Assembly (NCBI RefSeq): GCF_049680855.1
Contig: NZ_JBMPGS010000006.1
Location: 1 to 64,000 of the forward strand
Direction: 5' to 3'
Length of the DNA: 64,000 nucleotides
Origin: Salinimicrobium sp049680855
Lineage (GTDB): Bacteria; Bacteroidota; Bacteroidia; Flavobacteriales; Flavobacteriaceae
Position numbers and translations under genes: made by a program. The notes beneath the pieces were generated by a model. That model made no database searches. It saw only the letters and a list, made by a program, of their open reading frames with translations, and was not told the DNA's origin. Below, one piece after another: positions 41,035 through 49,678 of the stretch (position 1 is the stretch's first letter; each line of letters opens with the position of its first letter).

Positions 41035-42555
41035 TTACAACTTATTGAAATCTTTATAATCCCCACTTTTACTTTCGCTTAAAAACATGTTTTTGATGTT
41101 CAAACTGCTAAAAACAACAAAACCAAACCCGAAAACCAGCATCAAATGAAAAACGATCATGCTGAAGTTATTCAGTAAAAATGCATTTATCACTGCAAAT
41201 AAAAAGTAGAGCAGCAATGCCATTTCCAGGAGTAGCTGAAAGCTGATCTTTACCGGAGTTGCAGTTGTAACCTGCTTCTTTTCTTGTTCAGAAATATTGA
41301 ATTTTGGAGTTCTTATAAATTCTGTTTTTTTATCTAAATGTCCTTCCAGTGCGGCGATGGAATTATGTACCGAAAATCCCATTGCGATGGAAAAAAAGCT
41401 GAAAAACATCATGAGGTAATTTAGAAAAGAGGAGAATGTGCTGCCGTGAATCCGTGAAAAACTTATCCAGTAACAAAGGAAGAATATGAATGTGCTGATC
41501 CCGAAAAAGGACATCATCTTGAGGTATGTCGAATAATTTCCGGAGTCCAGGATGAAAAGCACCGGCACACTAATAATTGCTAAAGCTAAAACCAGTAAAA
41601 AAAGACTGCTGTTTAGCAGGTGGAAAAATGCATGGAACTTTGTTCCAAAAGTGACATTTTTATCTCTGAATAATTTGGAAAAATTCTTCTGAAAATTTTC
41701 TGCAGCCCCCTTATTCCACCTGAATTGCTGTGAACGTGCGGCTGGAATGGTGACGGGAAGTTCTGCTGGAGTTTCTATGTATTCTAGATATGTAAATTTC
41801 CAGTTTTTAAGTTGCGCACGGTAGCTAAGGTCGAGATCTTCGGTAAGTGTGTCGCCCTGCCAGTTTCCCGCGTCCAGAATGCATTTTTTTCGCCATGCTC
41901 CGGCAGTTCCATTAAAATTAATAAAATGCTGCCCGTGGTTTCGTCCGTTCTGCTCCAGGATAAAATGGAAGTCGAGCGCAAAAGCCTGCACTTTTGTGAG
42001 CATTGAAAAGTTCCGGTTGAGGTGGCCCCAGCGAGTTTGTACCACCCCAATTTTATCATCTTTAAAACAAGGGATAGTTTCCAAAAGCCAGTTTTTCCCG
42101 GGAAGAAAATCGGAATCAAAAATGGCAATAAATTCCCCTTTTGCAGACTTAAGTCCTTCTTTTAATGCGCCGGCTTTAAAGCCAATTCTGTTGCTTCGGC
42201 GTATATGTTTGATATCAAGTTGTTCCTTCTGAAGTTCTGAGACCAGTCTGGCAGTGAGTGCTACAGAATCATCTGTAGAATCGTCCAACACCTGGATCTC
42301 CAGCTTTTCCCGCGGATATTCTATTTGGGCGATATTCCTCAGCAGGCGCTCAACAACAGCTTTTTCATTATATAGTGGCAACTGAATAGTGACAAACGGA
42401 ATTTCCAAAGGATTTGAAAAATTGAACTTTTCAGAAGTATCTTTTGCTTTTCTTCCTTTGAAATAATTGAAAAGAAGATTCAGTTCAGAAAGGCTGTAAA
42501 TGAAAACCAGGAACAGGAGAAAAATGAAGATTATGAGAACCGCCTTTTCCATCAT
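41035..42555 (-). CDS. Family 2 glycosyltransferase, cellulose-synthase-like
   Basis: A 506-residue processive-type GT2 with one N-terminal helix, a cytosolic GT-A domain and four to five C-terminal helices. Catalytic landmarks are VTIQLPLYNEKAVVERLL, DDSTDDSVALT, FDSDFLPGKNWL (DxD), GDTLTEDLDLSYRAQLKNW (TED acid) and QQFRWNKGAAENF (QxxRW). The start overlaps the stop of the DPM-like gene by 4 bases (ATGA). It probably builds a beta-linked glycan or adds one sugar to a lipid; the product is unknown. Confidence 0.9.
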   Translation of the reverse strand: MMEKAVLIIFIFLLFLVFIYSLSELNLLFNYFKGRKAKDTSEKFNFSNPLEIPFVTIQLPLYNEKAVVERLLRNIAQIEYPREKLEIQVLDDSTDDSVALTARLVSELQKEQLDIKHIRRSNRIGFKAGALKEGLKSAKGEFIAIFDSDFLPGKNWLLETIPCFKDDKIGVVQTRWGHLNRNFSMLTKVQAFALDFHFILEQNGRNHGQHFINFNGTAGAWRKKCILDAGNWQGDTLTEDLDLSYRAQLKNWKFTYLEYIETPAELPVTIPAARSQQFRWNKGAAENFQKNFSKLFRDKNVTFGTKFHAFFHLLNSSLFLLVLALAIISVPVLFILDSGNYSTYLKMMSFFGISTFIFFLCYWISFSRIHGSTFSSFLNYLMMFFSFFSIAMGFSVHNSIAALEGHLDKKTEFIRTPKFNISEQEKKQVTTATPVKISFQLLLEMALLLYFLFAVINAFLLNNFSMIVFHLMLVFGFGFVVFSSLNIKNMFLSESKSGDYKDFNKL

Positions 42556-43244
42556 TTAAAGCTGTATTTGAAGATCCAGCCCAGGATCTTCACGCCTGCC
42601 ATAAAAGCTCCTTTTACAGTACCCGAAACTTTTGAAACGCCAATCCTGTTGCGGTAATGCACGGGAATTTCTATATAAGTGTACTTCTTTTTTAGTGCCT
42701 TCAGCTGCATTTCTATTGTCCATCCATACGTTTTATCCTGCATTTCAAGTTCGAGGAGTTTCCCATATTTTATAGCTCTAAAAGGTCCAAGATCTGTGAA
42801 CCTGGCATTAAAAATCAGCTTCATAAGGGAAGTTGCAAGCCAGTTGCCAAAAATCTGCGGAAGCGTCATACTTCCCTTTTCCCGCATTCTGTCTACGCGT
42901 GCACCTACCACGAAGTCTACATCCTCCTCAAGGATAGGAGTGATCAATTTTTCCAGCTCTTCGGGATAATCACTGTAATCGCCGTCAAGGAACACCACGA
43001 TATCCGGTTTTGGATCTTTTTTTGAAAGATAATCCATTCCTTTCAGACAGGCATGACCATATCCCTTTTTTGGTTCTTTCAGGACTGTAGCACCTGCTTT
43101 TGCGGCATTTTCTTCAGTAGCATCTGTCGAATTATTGCTCACGACGATGATCTCATTCACCAGCTTCGGAATATCTTTTATAACCAAACCAATGGAATCG
43201 GCTTCGTTATAAGCAGGTATAATAACCTTGATGATTCTTGGCAT
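42552..43244 (-). CDS. Dolichyl/polyprenyl-phosphate sugar synthase-like GT2
   Basis: A 230-residue GT2 of the DPM1/DPG synthase group: IIPAYNEADSIGLVIKDIP, VVSNNSTDATEENA, VFLDGDYSDYPEELEKLI (DxD) and VGARVDRMREKGSM, then WTIEMQLKALKKKYTYIEIPVHYRNRIGVSKVSGT. It lacks C-terminal membrane helices. It would load a sugar onto a polyprenyl phosphate, giving a donor for the GT87-like enzyme downstream. It corresponds to the second selenodomain-associated transferase found beside ArsS-type radical SAM genes. Confidence 0.87.
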   Translation of the reverse strand: MPRIIKVIIPAYNEADSIGLVIKDIPKLVNEIIVVSNNSTDATEENAAKAGATVLKEPKKGYGHACLKGMDYLSKKDPKPDIVVFLDGDYSDYPEELEKLITPILEEDVDFVVGARVDRMREKGSMTLPQIFGNWLATSLMKLIFNARFTDLGPFRAIKYGKLLELEMQDKTYGWTIEMQLKALKKKYTYIEIPVHYRNRIGVSKVSGTVKGAFMAGVKILGWIFKYSFK

Positions 43245-43254
43245 TTTTGGAGGA

Positions 43255-44862
43255 TTAGAAGCGCGAATGTTCGGTTTCTTTGTTGGAGGTTTTTTGCTCC
43301 CTGATAAGATCGAGAAGGTCTACATCATTTCCCAATAACACTCCTTCCCCGTTAATGCGGCCGTCGCGTGGTCCGTTTTCCAGTTTCAGAACTCCCCGCG
43401 GACAAACATCACTGCAAATTCCGCAGCCTACACAGCTGGATCGTACAATATTTTCCCCTTTTTGAGCATACGCACGTACATCTATTCCCATTTCGCAATA
43501 GGTAGAACAGTTTCCGCAGGAAATGCATTGTCCGCCATTGGTAGTAATTCTGAATCGTGAAAAAAGACGTTGTTGCATTCCCAGAACAGCAGCCATGGGG
43601 CATCCAAATCTACACCAAACGCGGTTTCCAAAAATGGGATAAAAGCCAACTCCTATTACTCCAGAAAATGCCGCACCAATTAAAAAGCCGTACCAGGTAC
43701 GCAATTGAGAGCCATGAAAAAAGAAGATGTTCCCGTTTCCGCTGAAATAATTTATGCTGATGATAGCGAGGATCACGACCAGAAAAACTGTTGCTGCTTT
43801 TTTAGCATCGGCTGCCAGTTGCTCCCTTTTAAAGATCATAATAAGTGCAAAGAATAGTGTAAGAAAGCCTGCGGAAGACCACAGGAAAACATCTTTGGTA
43901 AGCCAAAAATCTGCGGGGTTGTCATTCAGGAAGGAGTAGACGACTCCAATGGTCATAACTACCACAAAAACCAGTACAGAATGAATGATCCATCGTTCAA
44001 ATTTCCATGCCGATCGACTTTTATCTGAAAGTTGCCGGTAAGGATCACCCGCTGTTTCTGCGAGTCCGCCGCAACCGCAAACCCACGAACAGTACCATCT
44101 TTTTCCGTAGAAATAGGTGAGAACGGGAGTAATGACAAAAATTGCGGCAACTCCAAAGATGATCATGAAAAGGCCAATATTCCCCGCAGAAAAGAATTCC
44201 TGGAGTTTATAACCGGCAAAAAGATTATAGTTAAGCGGCCAGATGTTCACCGGGTTAAAATAAGGTTGATTTAACCGCATAAGGATTTCCGGAATTAAAA
44301 ATGCGAATCCCAGCTGAAAGAACATGACAGAAAAAGTACGGATACTTTCGTAGCGGTTATGCCGGTATTTCAGCAGGAATTTATATCCAAAGGCGAGAAT
44401 TGCGAGGGTATAAAGAGTTCCATATACAAACCACTGGCTTGCCGGTTGGCCGCTAATAAGATTACTTAGGGGATCAAAAAGGGCAATTATTCCGGTGTTT
44501 TCACCATCCTGATTTAAACCAAGGTACTGCGGAAACCAGTAGAGCACCACATAAAAAAGAGTGAGTATTATTCCAGTTCCCCAGGCGAGTACTCCGCGTG
44601 AGGTCATAGATTTGAACCAGGTGGCCTGGTTGCGCACTCCGGATGGTTTTCCCAGATATTGATCATTTGCAAAAATAATTACACCTAAAGCGATTAACCC
44701 TAAAGAAAGCCATAGACTCCAGGCGGGGAAACTGACATTAAATATTGCCAGCACCAGGATGAAAAGCCCCGTCCAGCCGATTCCAGTTCCAATCTTCTGA
44801 AGGCTGGAAAGCCTTCCCGGAGGTTGCCCGGTCAGGGACATGTTATGTTCTGTATTACTCAT
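43255..44862 (-). CDS. NapH/CcoG-like membrane ferredoxin (4Fe-4S protein)
   Basis: A 535-residue protein with about nine membrane helices, two membrane-adjacent cysteine clusters (RWYCSWVCGCGGLAETAGDP and RVWCRFGCPMAAVLG) and a C-terminal two-cluster ferredoxin, CISCGNCSTYCEMG and CVGCGICSDVCPRGV. It should move electrons across or at the inner membrane. It starts two bases after the flavoprotein gene, so the pair probably passes electrons from NAD(P)H to a membrane or periplasmic acceptor. Confidence 0.88.
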   Translation of the reverse strand: MSNTEHNMSLTGQPPGRLSSLQKIGTGIGWTGLFILVLAIFNVSFPAWSLWLSLGLIALGVIIFANDQYLGKPSGVRNQATWFKSMTSRGVLAWGTGIILTLFYVVLYWFPQYLGLNQDGENTGIIALFDPLSNLISGQPASQWFVYGTLYTLAILAFGYKFLLKYRHNRYESIRTFSVMFFQLGFAFLIPEILMRLNQPYFNPVNIWPLNYNLFAGYKLQEFFSAGNIGLFMIIFGVAAIFVITPVLTYFYGKRWYCSWVCGCGGLAETAGDPYRQLSDKSRSAWKFERWIIHSVLVFVVVMTIGVVYSFLNDNPADFWLTKDVFLWSSAGFLTLFFALIMIFKREQLAADAKKAATVFLVVILAIISINYFSGNGNIFFFHGSQLRTWYGFLIGAAFSGVIGVGFYPIFGNRVWCRFGCPMAAVLGMQQRLFSRFRITTNGGQCISCGNCSTYCEMGIDVRAYAQKGENIVRSSCVGCGICSDVCPRGVLKLENGPRDGRINGEGVLLGNDVDLLDLIREQKTSNKETEHSRF

Positions 44863-44864
44863 GT

Positions 44865-46178
44865 TTAATTTCTCACCTTTTCAACTACTTCCAGATCTTC
44901 CTTAAAGCTTCTGAAAATTTCCTTTTCATGATGCCGGTAAAATTCAGGATCGAAGTTAGCTTTTTCAAGCCTGGAAAGCACGAATTCAATCGGTCTTTCT
45001 TCACGCAGCCATGCGTCAAAAACCTCGTGTCTCATGCGAATTCCGAAGCTGTTAATGCCAAGGAATTTCCCTGTTTTTTGATTAAAAGCGATGGTGATGG
45101 CCTTAGTTTTATCTTGATGTTCCCAATGCAAATGCTTTTCATTCTCCTTAGGATCTGGCCAAACACGGCCGTAGGTTTGATATTCAATATCAAAGAATTT
45201 AGCCGAATTAAACCATTTTCCGGGCTTATATTCGAAGGGGTTTCCGCAGATGTTTTGCGCCACCGTTTCTCCCATCATCCTGGCAGTGTACCAAACCGCC
45301 TCCACAGCAGGACGATCGTCAATTTGTTCTCGCTGCTGCACACAATCGCCGGCGGCATATACGTCTTGAATATTCGTTTGCAGGTAACGATCTACTAAAA
45401 TACCGCGATCTGTTTCAATTTCTGAATCTTCTAAAAAAGCAATATTTGGTGCCACCCCAATGCTTAATCCAACCAAATCACAGGCGATTTCCTCATTTTT
45501 GGAAGTAATGACGCTTCGGACTTTTCCGGATTCATCACCTAAAATCTCCGACAGTTCAGTATTGAAGTGAAGTTTGATGCCATGCGATTGAATGTGTCGG
45601 GAAATGAAATCTGCATCTTTTTCCGGAAGGACATTTCGCCAGAAACTCTGCTCCCGAATAAGCATTTCCACCTCAATATTGCGGGTTTGGAGCATTTCAG
45701 CGAGTTCAACGCCAATCAATCCGCCGCCAACAATGATTGCTTTTTTGCAGTTCCTGCTGTTTTCCTCCAGCAGGTCAAGATCCTGTTTTGTCACCAGGCC
45801 CTGCACTCCCTGCAGGTTTTCTCCTTTCCAGCCAATTTTCCTGGGCAGAGAACCGGTAGCTAAAAGCAGCTTATCGTAACTAAATTTTTCATCACCATCC
45901 AAAAAGAGGGTTTTAGAAGCGGTTTCTATTTTCTGAACTCTTGCTTTTTTAAGTGCTATGCGGTTCTCTTCCCAAAACCAGTCCTCATAAGGTTTGATGC
46001 CTTCCCAGGTTAGCTGGCCCATGTAAACATACATAAGTGCCGTTCGGGAAAAGAAATAATCCGTTTCCGCAGAAATTACGGTAATCTTTTTATCTGAAAA
46101 TTTCCGGATATGGCGCGCAGCCGTGATCCCGGCGACTCCATTACCTATAATTACAACATGTTCCTGCTTTTGTGGCAT
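44865..46178 (-). CDS. FAD/NAD(P)-dependent oxidoreductase (rubredoxin/nitrite-reductase-like)
   Basis: A 437-residue two-dinucleotide-fold flavoprotein: FAD motif VIIGNGVAGITAARHIRKF, LATGSLPRKIG, NAD(P) motif AIIVGGGLIGVELAEML and C-terminal FAD loop VYAAGDCVQQRE. An extra C-terminal about 80 residues (WFNSAKFFDIEYQTYGRV...KTKAITIAFNQKTGKF) is typical of this Bacteroidota/cyanobacterial branch. No redox-active CxxC is seen. It lies between the Fe-S membrane protein and the purine nucleoside phosphorylase genes in one run. Confidence 0.88.
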   Translation of the reverse strand: MPQKQEHVVIIGNGVAGITAARHIRKFSDKKITVISAETDYFFSRTALMYVYMGQLTWEGIKPYEDWFWEENRIALKKARVQKIETASKTLFLDGDEKFSYDKLLLATGSLPRKIGWKGENLQGVQGLVTKQDLDLLEENSRNCKKAIIVGGGLIGVELAEMLQTRNIEVEMLIREQSFWRNVLPEKDADFISRHIQSHGIKLHFNTELSEILGDESGKVRSVITSKNEEIACDLVGLSIGVAPNIAFLEDSEIETDRGILVDRYLQTNIQDVYAAGDCVQQREQIDDRPAVEAVWYTARMMGETVAQNICGNPFEYKPGKWFNSAKFFDIEYQTYGRVWPDPKENEKHLHWEHQDKTKAITIAFNQKTGKFLGINSFGIRMRHEVFDAWLREERPIEFVLSRLEKANFDPEFYRHHEKEIFRSFKEDLEVVEKVRN

Positions 46179-46196
46179 TCTTCTGTTTCTTTTGGA

Positions 46197-47015
46197 TTAA
46201 AAATCCAGTCTTTTGATCACTTCTCTAAAAAGGGTGATCATGTGAGGCTCTGCCCTGGCCGACATTTCTAGAATATCCTGAATATTTACAGGTTCCAAGT
46301 TATCGGGATCACCTTCATCGGTTAATACCGAAACGGCCGAAACAGGAATGTCCAGGTGGTTTGCGACAATCACTTCAGGCACGGTACTCATTCCCACGGC
46401 ATCTGCGCCAATGATCTTCAAATACCGGTATTCTGCACGAGTTTCCAGCTGAGGTCCCACTACCGAAGCATAAACTCCTTTGTGAAGGGTAAAGCCATGC
46501 TCTTTTGCGACTTCTTCCATAAGAGCTCCAGTTTTTGCATCGTAGGGTGCACTCATATCTGTAAACCTAGTTCCTAGTTGCTCCACGCCGCGAAAGGCAA
46601 GGGGAGAACCACCCTGAAGATTGATGTGATCGTCAATGAGCATCAATTCGCCCTTTTTAAATTCGGGATTAATGGCTCCGGAAGCGTTAGAAACAAGTAG
46701 TTTTTTGATGCCCAGGCGCTTCATGACGCGTACGGGAAAGGTTACATCAAAAAGGCTGTAGCCTTCATATATATGGAAGCGGCCTTCCATGATTACCACT
46801 TTTTTGTTTTCCAATTTCCCGAAAATGAGTTTTCCTTTATGAAATTCTACAGTGGCCGTAGGAAAACCGGGAATGTGGTTGTAACTCACTTCAGAAATTA
46901 CTTCGACTTCATTGACAAGTTTTCCTAATCCTGTACCGAGGATGATCCCGATTTCGGGGTTGTCAAATCCTCGCTTTTGTAAAAATTCTGTGGTTTCAAG
47001 TAATGCTTTGATCAT
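46197..47015 (-). CDS. Purine nucleoside phosphorylase, class I
   Basis: A 272-residue trimeric-type PNP. Features are GIILGTGLGKLV (phosphate loop), VMEGRFHIYEGYS, LLVSNASGAINPEFKKGELM, LIDDHINLQGGSPL and the base-binding GADAVGMSTVPEVIVANH with the catalytic Asn/Glu region (VLTDEGDPDN). It cleaves purine nucleosides to free base and ribose 1-phosphate. Its place within an ArsS-type cluster suggests that a 5'-modified adenosine is its substrate here. Confidence 0.92.
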   Translation of the reverse strand: MIKALLETTEFLQKRGFDNPEIGIILGTGLGKLVNEVEVISEVSYNHIPGFPTATVEFHKGKLIFGKLENKKVVIMEGRFHIYEGYSLFDVTFPVRVMKRLGIKKLLVSNASGAINPEFKKGELMLIDDHINLQGGSPLAFRGVEQLGTRFTDMSAPYDAKTGALMEEVAKEHGFTLHKGVYASVVGPQLETRAEYRYLKIIGADAVGMSTVPEVIVANHLDIPVSAVSVLTDEGDPDNLEPVNIQDILEMSARAEPHMITLFREVIKRLDF

Positions 47016-47170
47016 TTTATACTTAATTTTTTATTTCAGATGATTTAAAGATAACTGCAATGGACAGTCAAGAAATATAAGTCTAAAAGTGCTTTTCATA
47101 ATGCATTTTTTCAATTAGACATTACCGCATCTTGTTGTAACGGCAGTTTCTGCCAGAAAAGACCAAACCT

Positions 47171-47782
47171 TTAGGAGATTGCTAACAGCTGCTGTAACTC
47201 TGAGTGAGCTTTTAGATCTTCCAGATGATCAATATCATTCCTTTCTTCCAGGACGTGTATCTTTTTAGCCTCTATGTCCCTTACAGTTTCTTCAAAAACG
47301 CTGGCTGTGCTCCAGGCTTTGTTTTTAAACAGGGTTGAATTTAAGGATTTCATTCCTAATAGATAGTATCCACCGTCTTGAGCCGGACCTATAACATAAT
47401 CTGAATTTTCAAGAGCAGCAAAGGCTTTTTCCAAATCATGGCTGCTTAAATCGTAAAGATCGCTGCCAATAATGATGATATTGTTATAACCCTGCTCAAA
47501 ACCTTCCTGAAAGGCATTTTTCATCCTTTCCCCCAGGTCATTTCCTTTTTGGAGTTTTTTGCCGTAGGATTCATCCCAAAAATCCCCTTTTTCGATAGCT
47601 TCCGAAAAATGAACTTCTTTATCTGCGGAAACATTTTTCGTCACTTCAGCAGTGTGCTTCAGAAGAAATTTATAGATCTCCAGGGCTGCTTTGTCACCGG
47701 TTTCGGCGGCCAGTCGTTTTTTGACTTTCCCCAACTCCGGATTCCGGGTAAAAATGAGGAGTAAATTTCGATTTTTTGACAT
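47171..47782 (-). CDS. TIGR04282-like (CofC-related) transferase associated with ArsS
   Basis: A 203-residue GT-A/nucleotidyltransferase-fold protein from ATG at 47782 (MSKNRNLLLIFTRNPELGKV). A longer frame uses a TTG and is not favoured. Signatures are FTRNPELGKVKKRLA, QKGNDLGERMKNAF and IIIGSDLYDLSSHDLEKAF, with ALENSDYVIGPAQDGGYYLLGM. This is the family known as rSAM/selenodomain-associated transferase 1, and its gene normally neighbours ArsS-like genes, as here (22 bases). Its substrate is not known. Confidence 0.88.
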   Translation of the reverse strand: MSKNRNLLLIFTRNPELGKVKKRLAAETGDKAALEIYKFLLKHTAEVTKNVSADKEVHFSEAIEKGDFWDESYGKKLQKGNDLGERMKNAFQEGFEQGYNNIIIIGSDLYDLSSHDLEKAFAALENSDYVIGPAQDGGYYLLGMKSLNSTLFKNKAWSTASVFEETVRDIEAKKIHVLEERNDIDHLEDLKAHSELQQLLAIS

Positions 47783-47804
47783 ATTTGTTTTTGAGAAGTT
47801 CAAA

Positions 47805-48857
47805 TTAAGTTACCGAACCCTGGCAACTACTGCCGGCACCTGCCGTACAACCGTAACAGTGTTGGGAGATAAGAATTTCCCTGTTCTGCAGCACTTCCTC
47901 GTTGTAATCTTTGATATGCTTCACTTTTGAAGCCACTTTGAGTTCCAGCATTTGATTAAAATCACAGTCATACAACCAGCCATCCCAGCTTACCGAAATG
48001 GTATTGGTACACATCACGTTTTGCACTGCGGAAGGATTGAAAGCTTCCACGAGCGCGTACATGTAATCTTCATAATTTTCTGAAGCGATCAAATACTCGA
48101 GGAACCGACTGATAGGAAGATTCGTGATCGCAAAAAGCTGATTAAAATCTATGTCGAAATCTTTTTTTAGAGCATTTTTGAAATCTTTTTCCAGCGCCTC
48201 TTGATTGGTTGGCAAAAATGCGCCTGAAGGATTGTAAACGAGGTCGAGTTTTAAGCCGCTGCCTTCTTTTCCATATCCTACGGCATTCAGCATTTTCAAA
48301 GCTTCAATAGATTTATTAAAAACACCTTTTCCGCGCTGCCGGTCGGTTTTTTCCTTCTTATAAAATGGAAGGGAGGAAATGACATGAACATTGTGCTTTT
48401 TAAAGAATTCCGGGAGGTCGTAGTATTTTTTGTTGGCAACAATAATGGTGAGGTTGGAGCGAACGATGAAATCTTTTATTCCGGCTTTGGAAGCTTCTTC
48501 CACAAACCACCTGAAATTTGGGTTCATTTCGGGAGCGCCACCGGTGAGATCTAATGTGTGAGCACCTGTCTTATTTATGGCTTCGAGGCAGTGTTGCATG
48601 GTCTCGCGGGTCATGATCTCCTTCCTGTCTGGACCGGCATCCACATGGCAGTGCGAACACACCTGGTTGCACATGTACCCAAGGTTTATCTGCAGTATTT
48701 CCAGCCTTCCCGGTTTCAATTCGCCGTAGGTTTGTTTTACTTTTTCCCTGAACGTAGGCAACTCCCCCGATTTAAAAATACCGTTGGCAAGAAGCTCCAG
48801 CTGGTTTGCAGGTCTTGATAAATGATCTTTACGTGCTGCCAGAGATTTTGCAGGCAT
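47805..48857 (-). CDS. arsS: ArsS-like radical SAM protein with Cys-rich C-terminal domain
   Basis: A 350-residue radical SAM enzyme. The 4Fe-4S motif is CNQVCSHCHVDAGPDRKE (CxxxCxxC). The C-terminal domain carries CDFNQML and ends with QHCYGCTAGAGSSCQGSVT, the selenodomain, with Cys where some relatives have selenocysteine. Members named ArsS add a 5'-deoxyadenosyl group to dimethylarsenic in arsenosugar synthesis. No ArsM methyltransferase is present in this window, so the substrate could be another element or group. It is first of the core genes after the AhpD-like gene. Confidence 0.88.
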   Translation of the reverse strand: MPAKSLAARKDHLSRPANQLELLANGIFKSGELPTFREKVKQTYGELKPGRLEILQINLGYMCNQVCSHCHVDAGPDRKEIMTRETMQHCLEAINKTGAHTLDLTGGAPEMNPNFRWFVEEASKAGIKDFIVRSNLTIIVANKKYYDLPEFFKKHNVHVISSLPFYKKEKTDRQRGKGVFNKSIEALKMLNAVGYGKEGSGLKLDLVYNPSGAFLPTNQEALEKDFKNALKKDFDIDFNQLFAITNLPISRFLEYLIASENYEDYMYALVEAFNPSAVQNVMCTNTISVSWDGWLYDCDFNQMLELKVASKVKHIKDYNEEVLQNREILISQHCYGCTAGAGSSCQGSVT

Positions 48858-48962
48858 AAGTAGCTTTATATTTAAATGGTGAAAATTAGTGGAAAGCAGA
48901 TTTTGGGCTGCTAGGAATAAGAAAATTCAAAAAATACAATGTCAGATTTTACAGGTATTCCT

Positions 48963-49298
48963 TTACATGCTTAACTTATCGTACTTATTCATCATTTGCA
49001 CGCCGTGAACAAGGGTTGCACCTCCTTTAATGGCAGCGCCCACGTGTACTGCTTCCATCATTTCTTCTTTTTCTATTCCTCGTTGCAAACCATCTTTCGT
49101 GTAGGCATCAATACAATAAGGACATTGAACTACATGCGAAACAGCTAAAGCGATGAGAGATTTCTCCCGGGCAGAAAGTGCTCCTTCCTCAAAAACCTGA
49201 TTATAGTAATCGAAGAATTTTTTTCCGAGTTCTTCATTCCATTCAGTAATATTTCCGAATTTTCTTAGATCTGCAGGGTCGTAATATGTTTTGGACAT
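48963..49298 (-). CDS. AhpD/carboxymuconolactone-decarboxylase-like protein of the ArsS cluster
   Basis: A 111-residue CMD-fold protein with the peroxidase-like redox motif CPYCIDAYTKDGL (CxxC, about residues 57-60) in SLIALAVSHVVQCPYCIDAY. The conserved start TYYDPADLRKFGNITEWNEEL places it with the arsenosugar-associated peroxidase-like proteins found beside arsS. It may reduce a thiol, peroxide or arsenic intermediate. It is 105 bases upstream of arsS on the same strand. Confidence 0.88.
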   Translation of the reverse strand: MSKTYYDPADLRKFGNITEWNEELGKKFFDYYNQVFEEGALSAREKSLIALAVSHVVQCPYCIDAYTKDGLQRGIEKEEMMEAVHVGAAIKGGATLVHGVQMMNKYDKLSM

Positions 49299-49399
49299 GG
49301 CAATTTTTTAAGCTTCCAATATACGGCTTAAATAAAACCTGAAAAACCCCGCAAACACTAAAATTTTAATAGCTGGAGCTGAAAGGAATCAGAAAAAAA

Positions 49400-49588
49400 T
49401 TATACCCAAAGGTCAGAAAAAAATAGTAATCCCAGGATGATAATTGCAACGATCACCACCACTGCAATGATCCCGTAATTGCTTCCCTGCTTTTCCTCAG
49501 TAGATTGATTTACATGATTTTTCAGGTCTTCCTTGGGAGTTTCAACAGGAGTTGACTTCAAATTTTCTTTTCGCTGCTTGTCATCCAT
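49400..49588 (-). CDS. Small single-pass membrane protein (62 residues)
   Basis: A hydrophilic N-terminal 38 residues (DDKQRKENLKSTPVETPKED) is followed by one helix, YGIIAVVVIVAIIILGLLFF, at the C-terminus. Tail-anchored layout. No family is recognised. It is a plausible real gene from its composition and ATG start, but small. Confidence 0.55.
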   Translation of the reverse strand: MDDKQRKENLKSTPVETPKEDLKNHVNQSTEEKQGSNYGIIAVVVIVAIIILGLLFFSDLWV

Positions 49589-49678
49589 AATTGTAGCTGT
49601 AAAGTTTATTTCAATTTACAAAAATCCAGAGGAGTTTTTCAGGAAAATGCAGGAATTAAGGAAACTTTAAGCTTGGGG

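Noticed and set aside
43255..46178. Nitrate or nitrite respiration operon
   Set aside because: NapH-like and nitrite-reductase-like proteins are present, but no nap, nrf or nir catalytic gene is near. They sit in the ArsS-type cluster instead.
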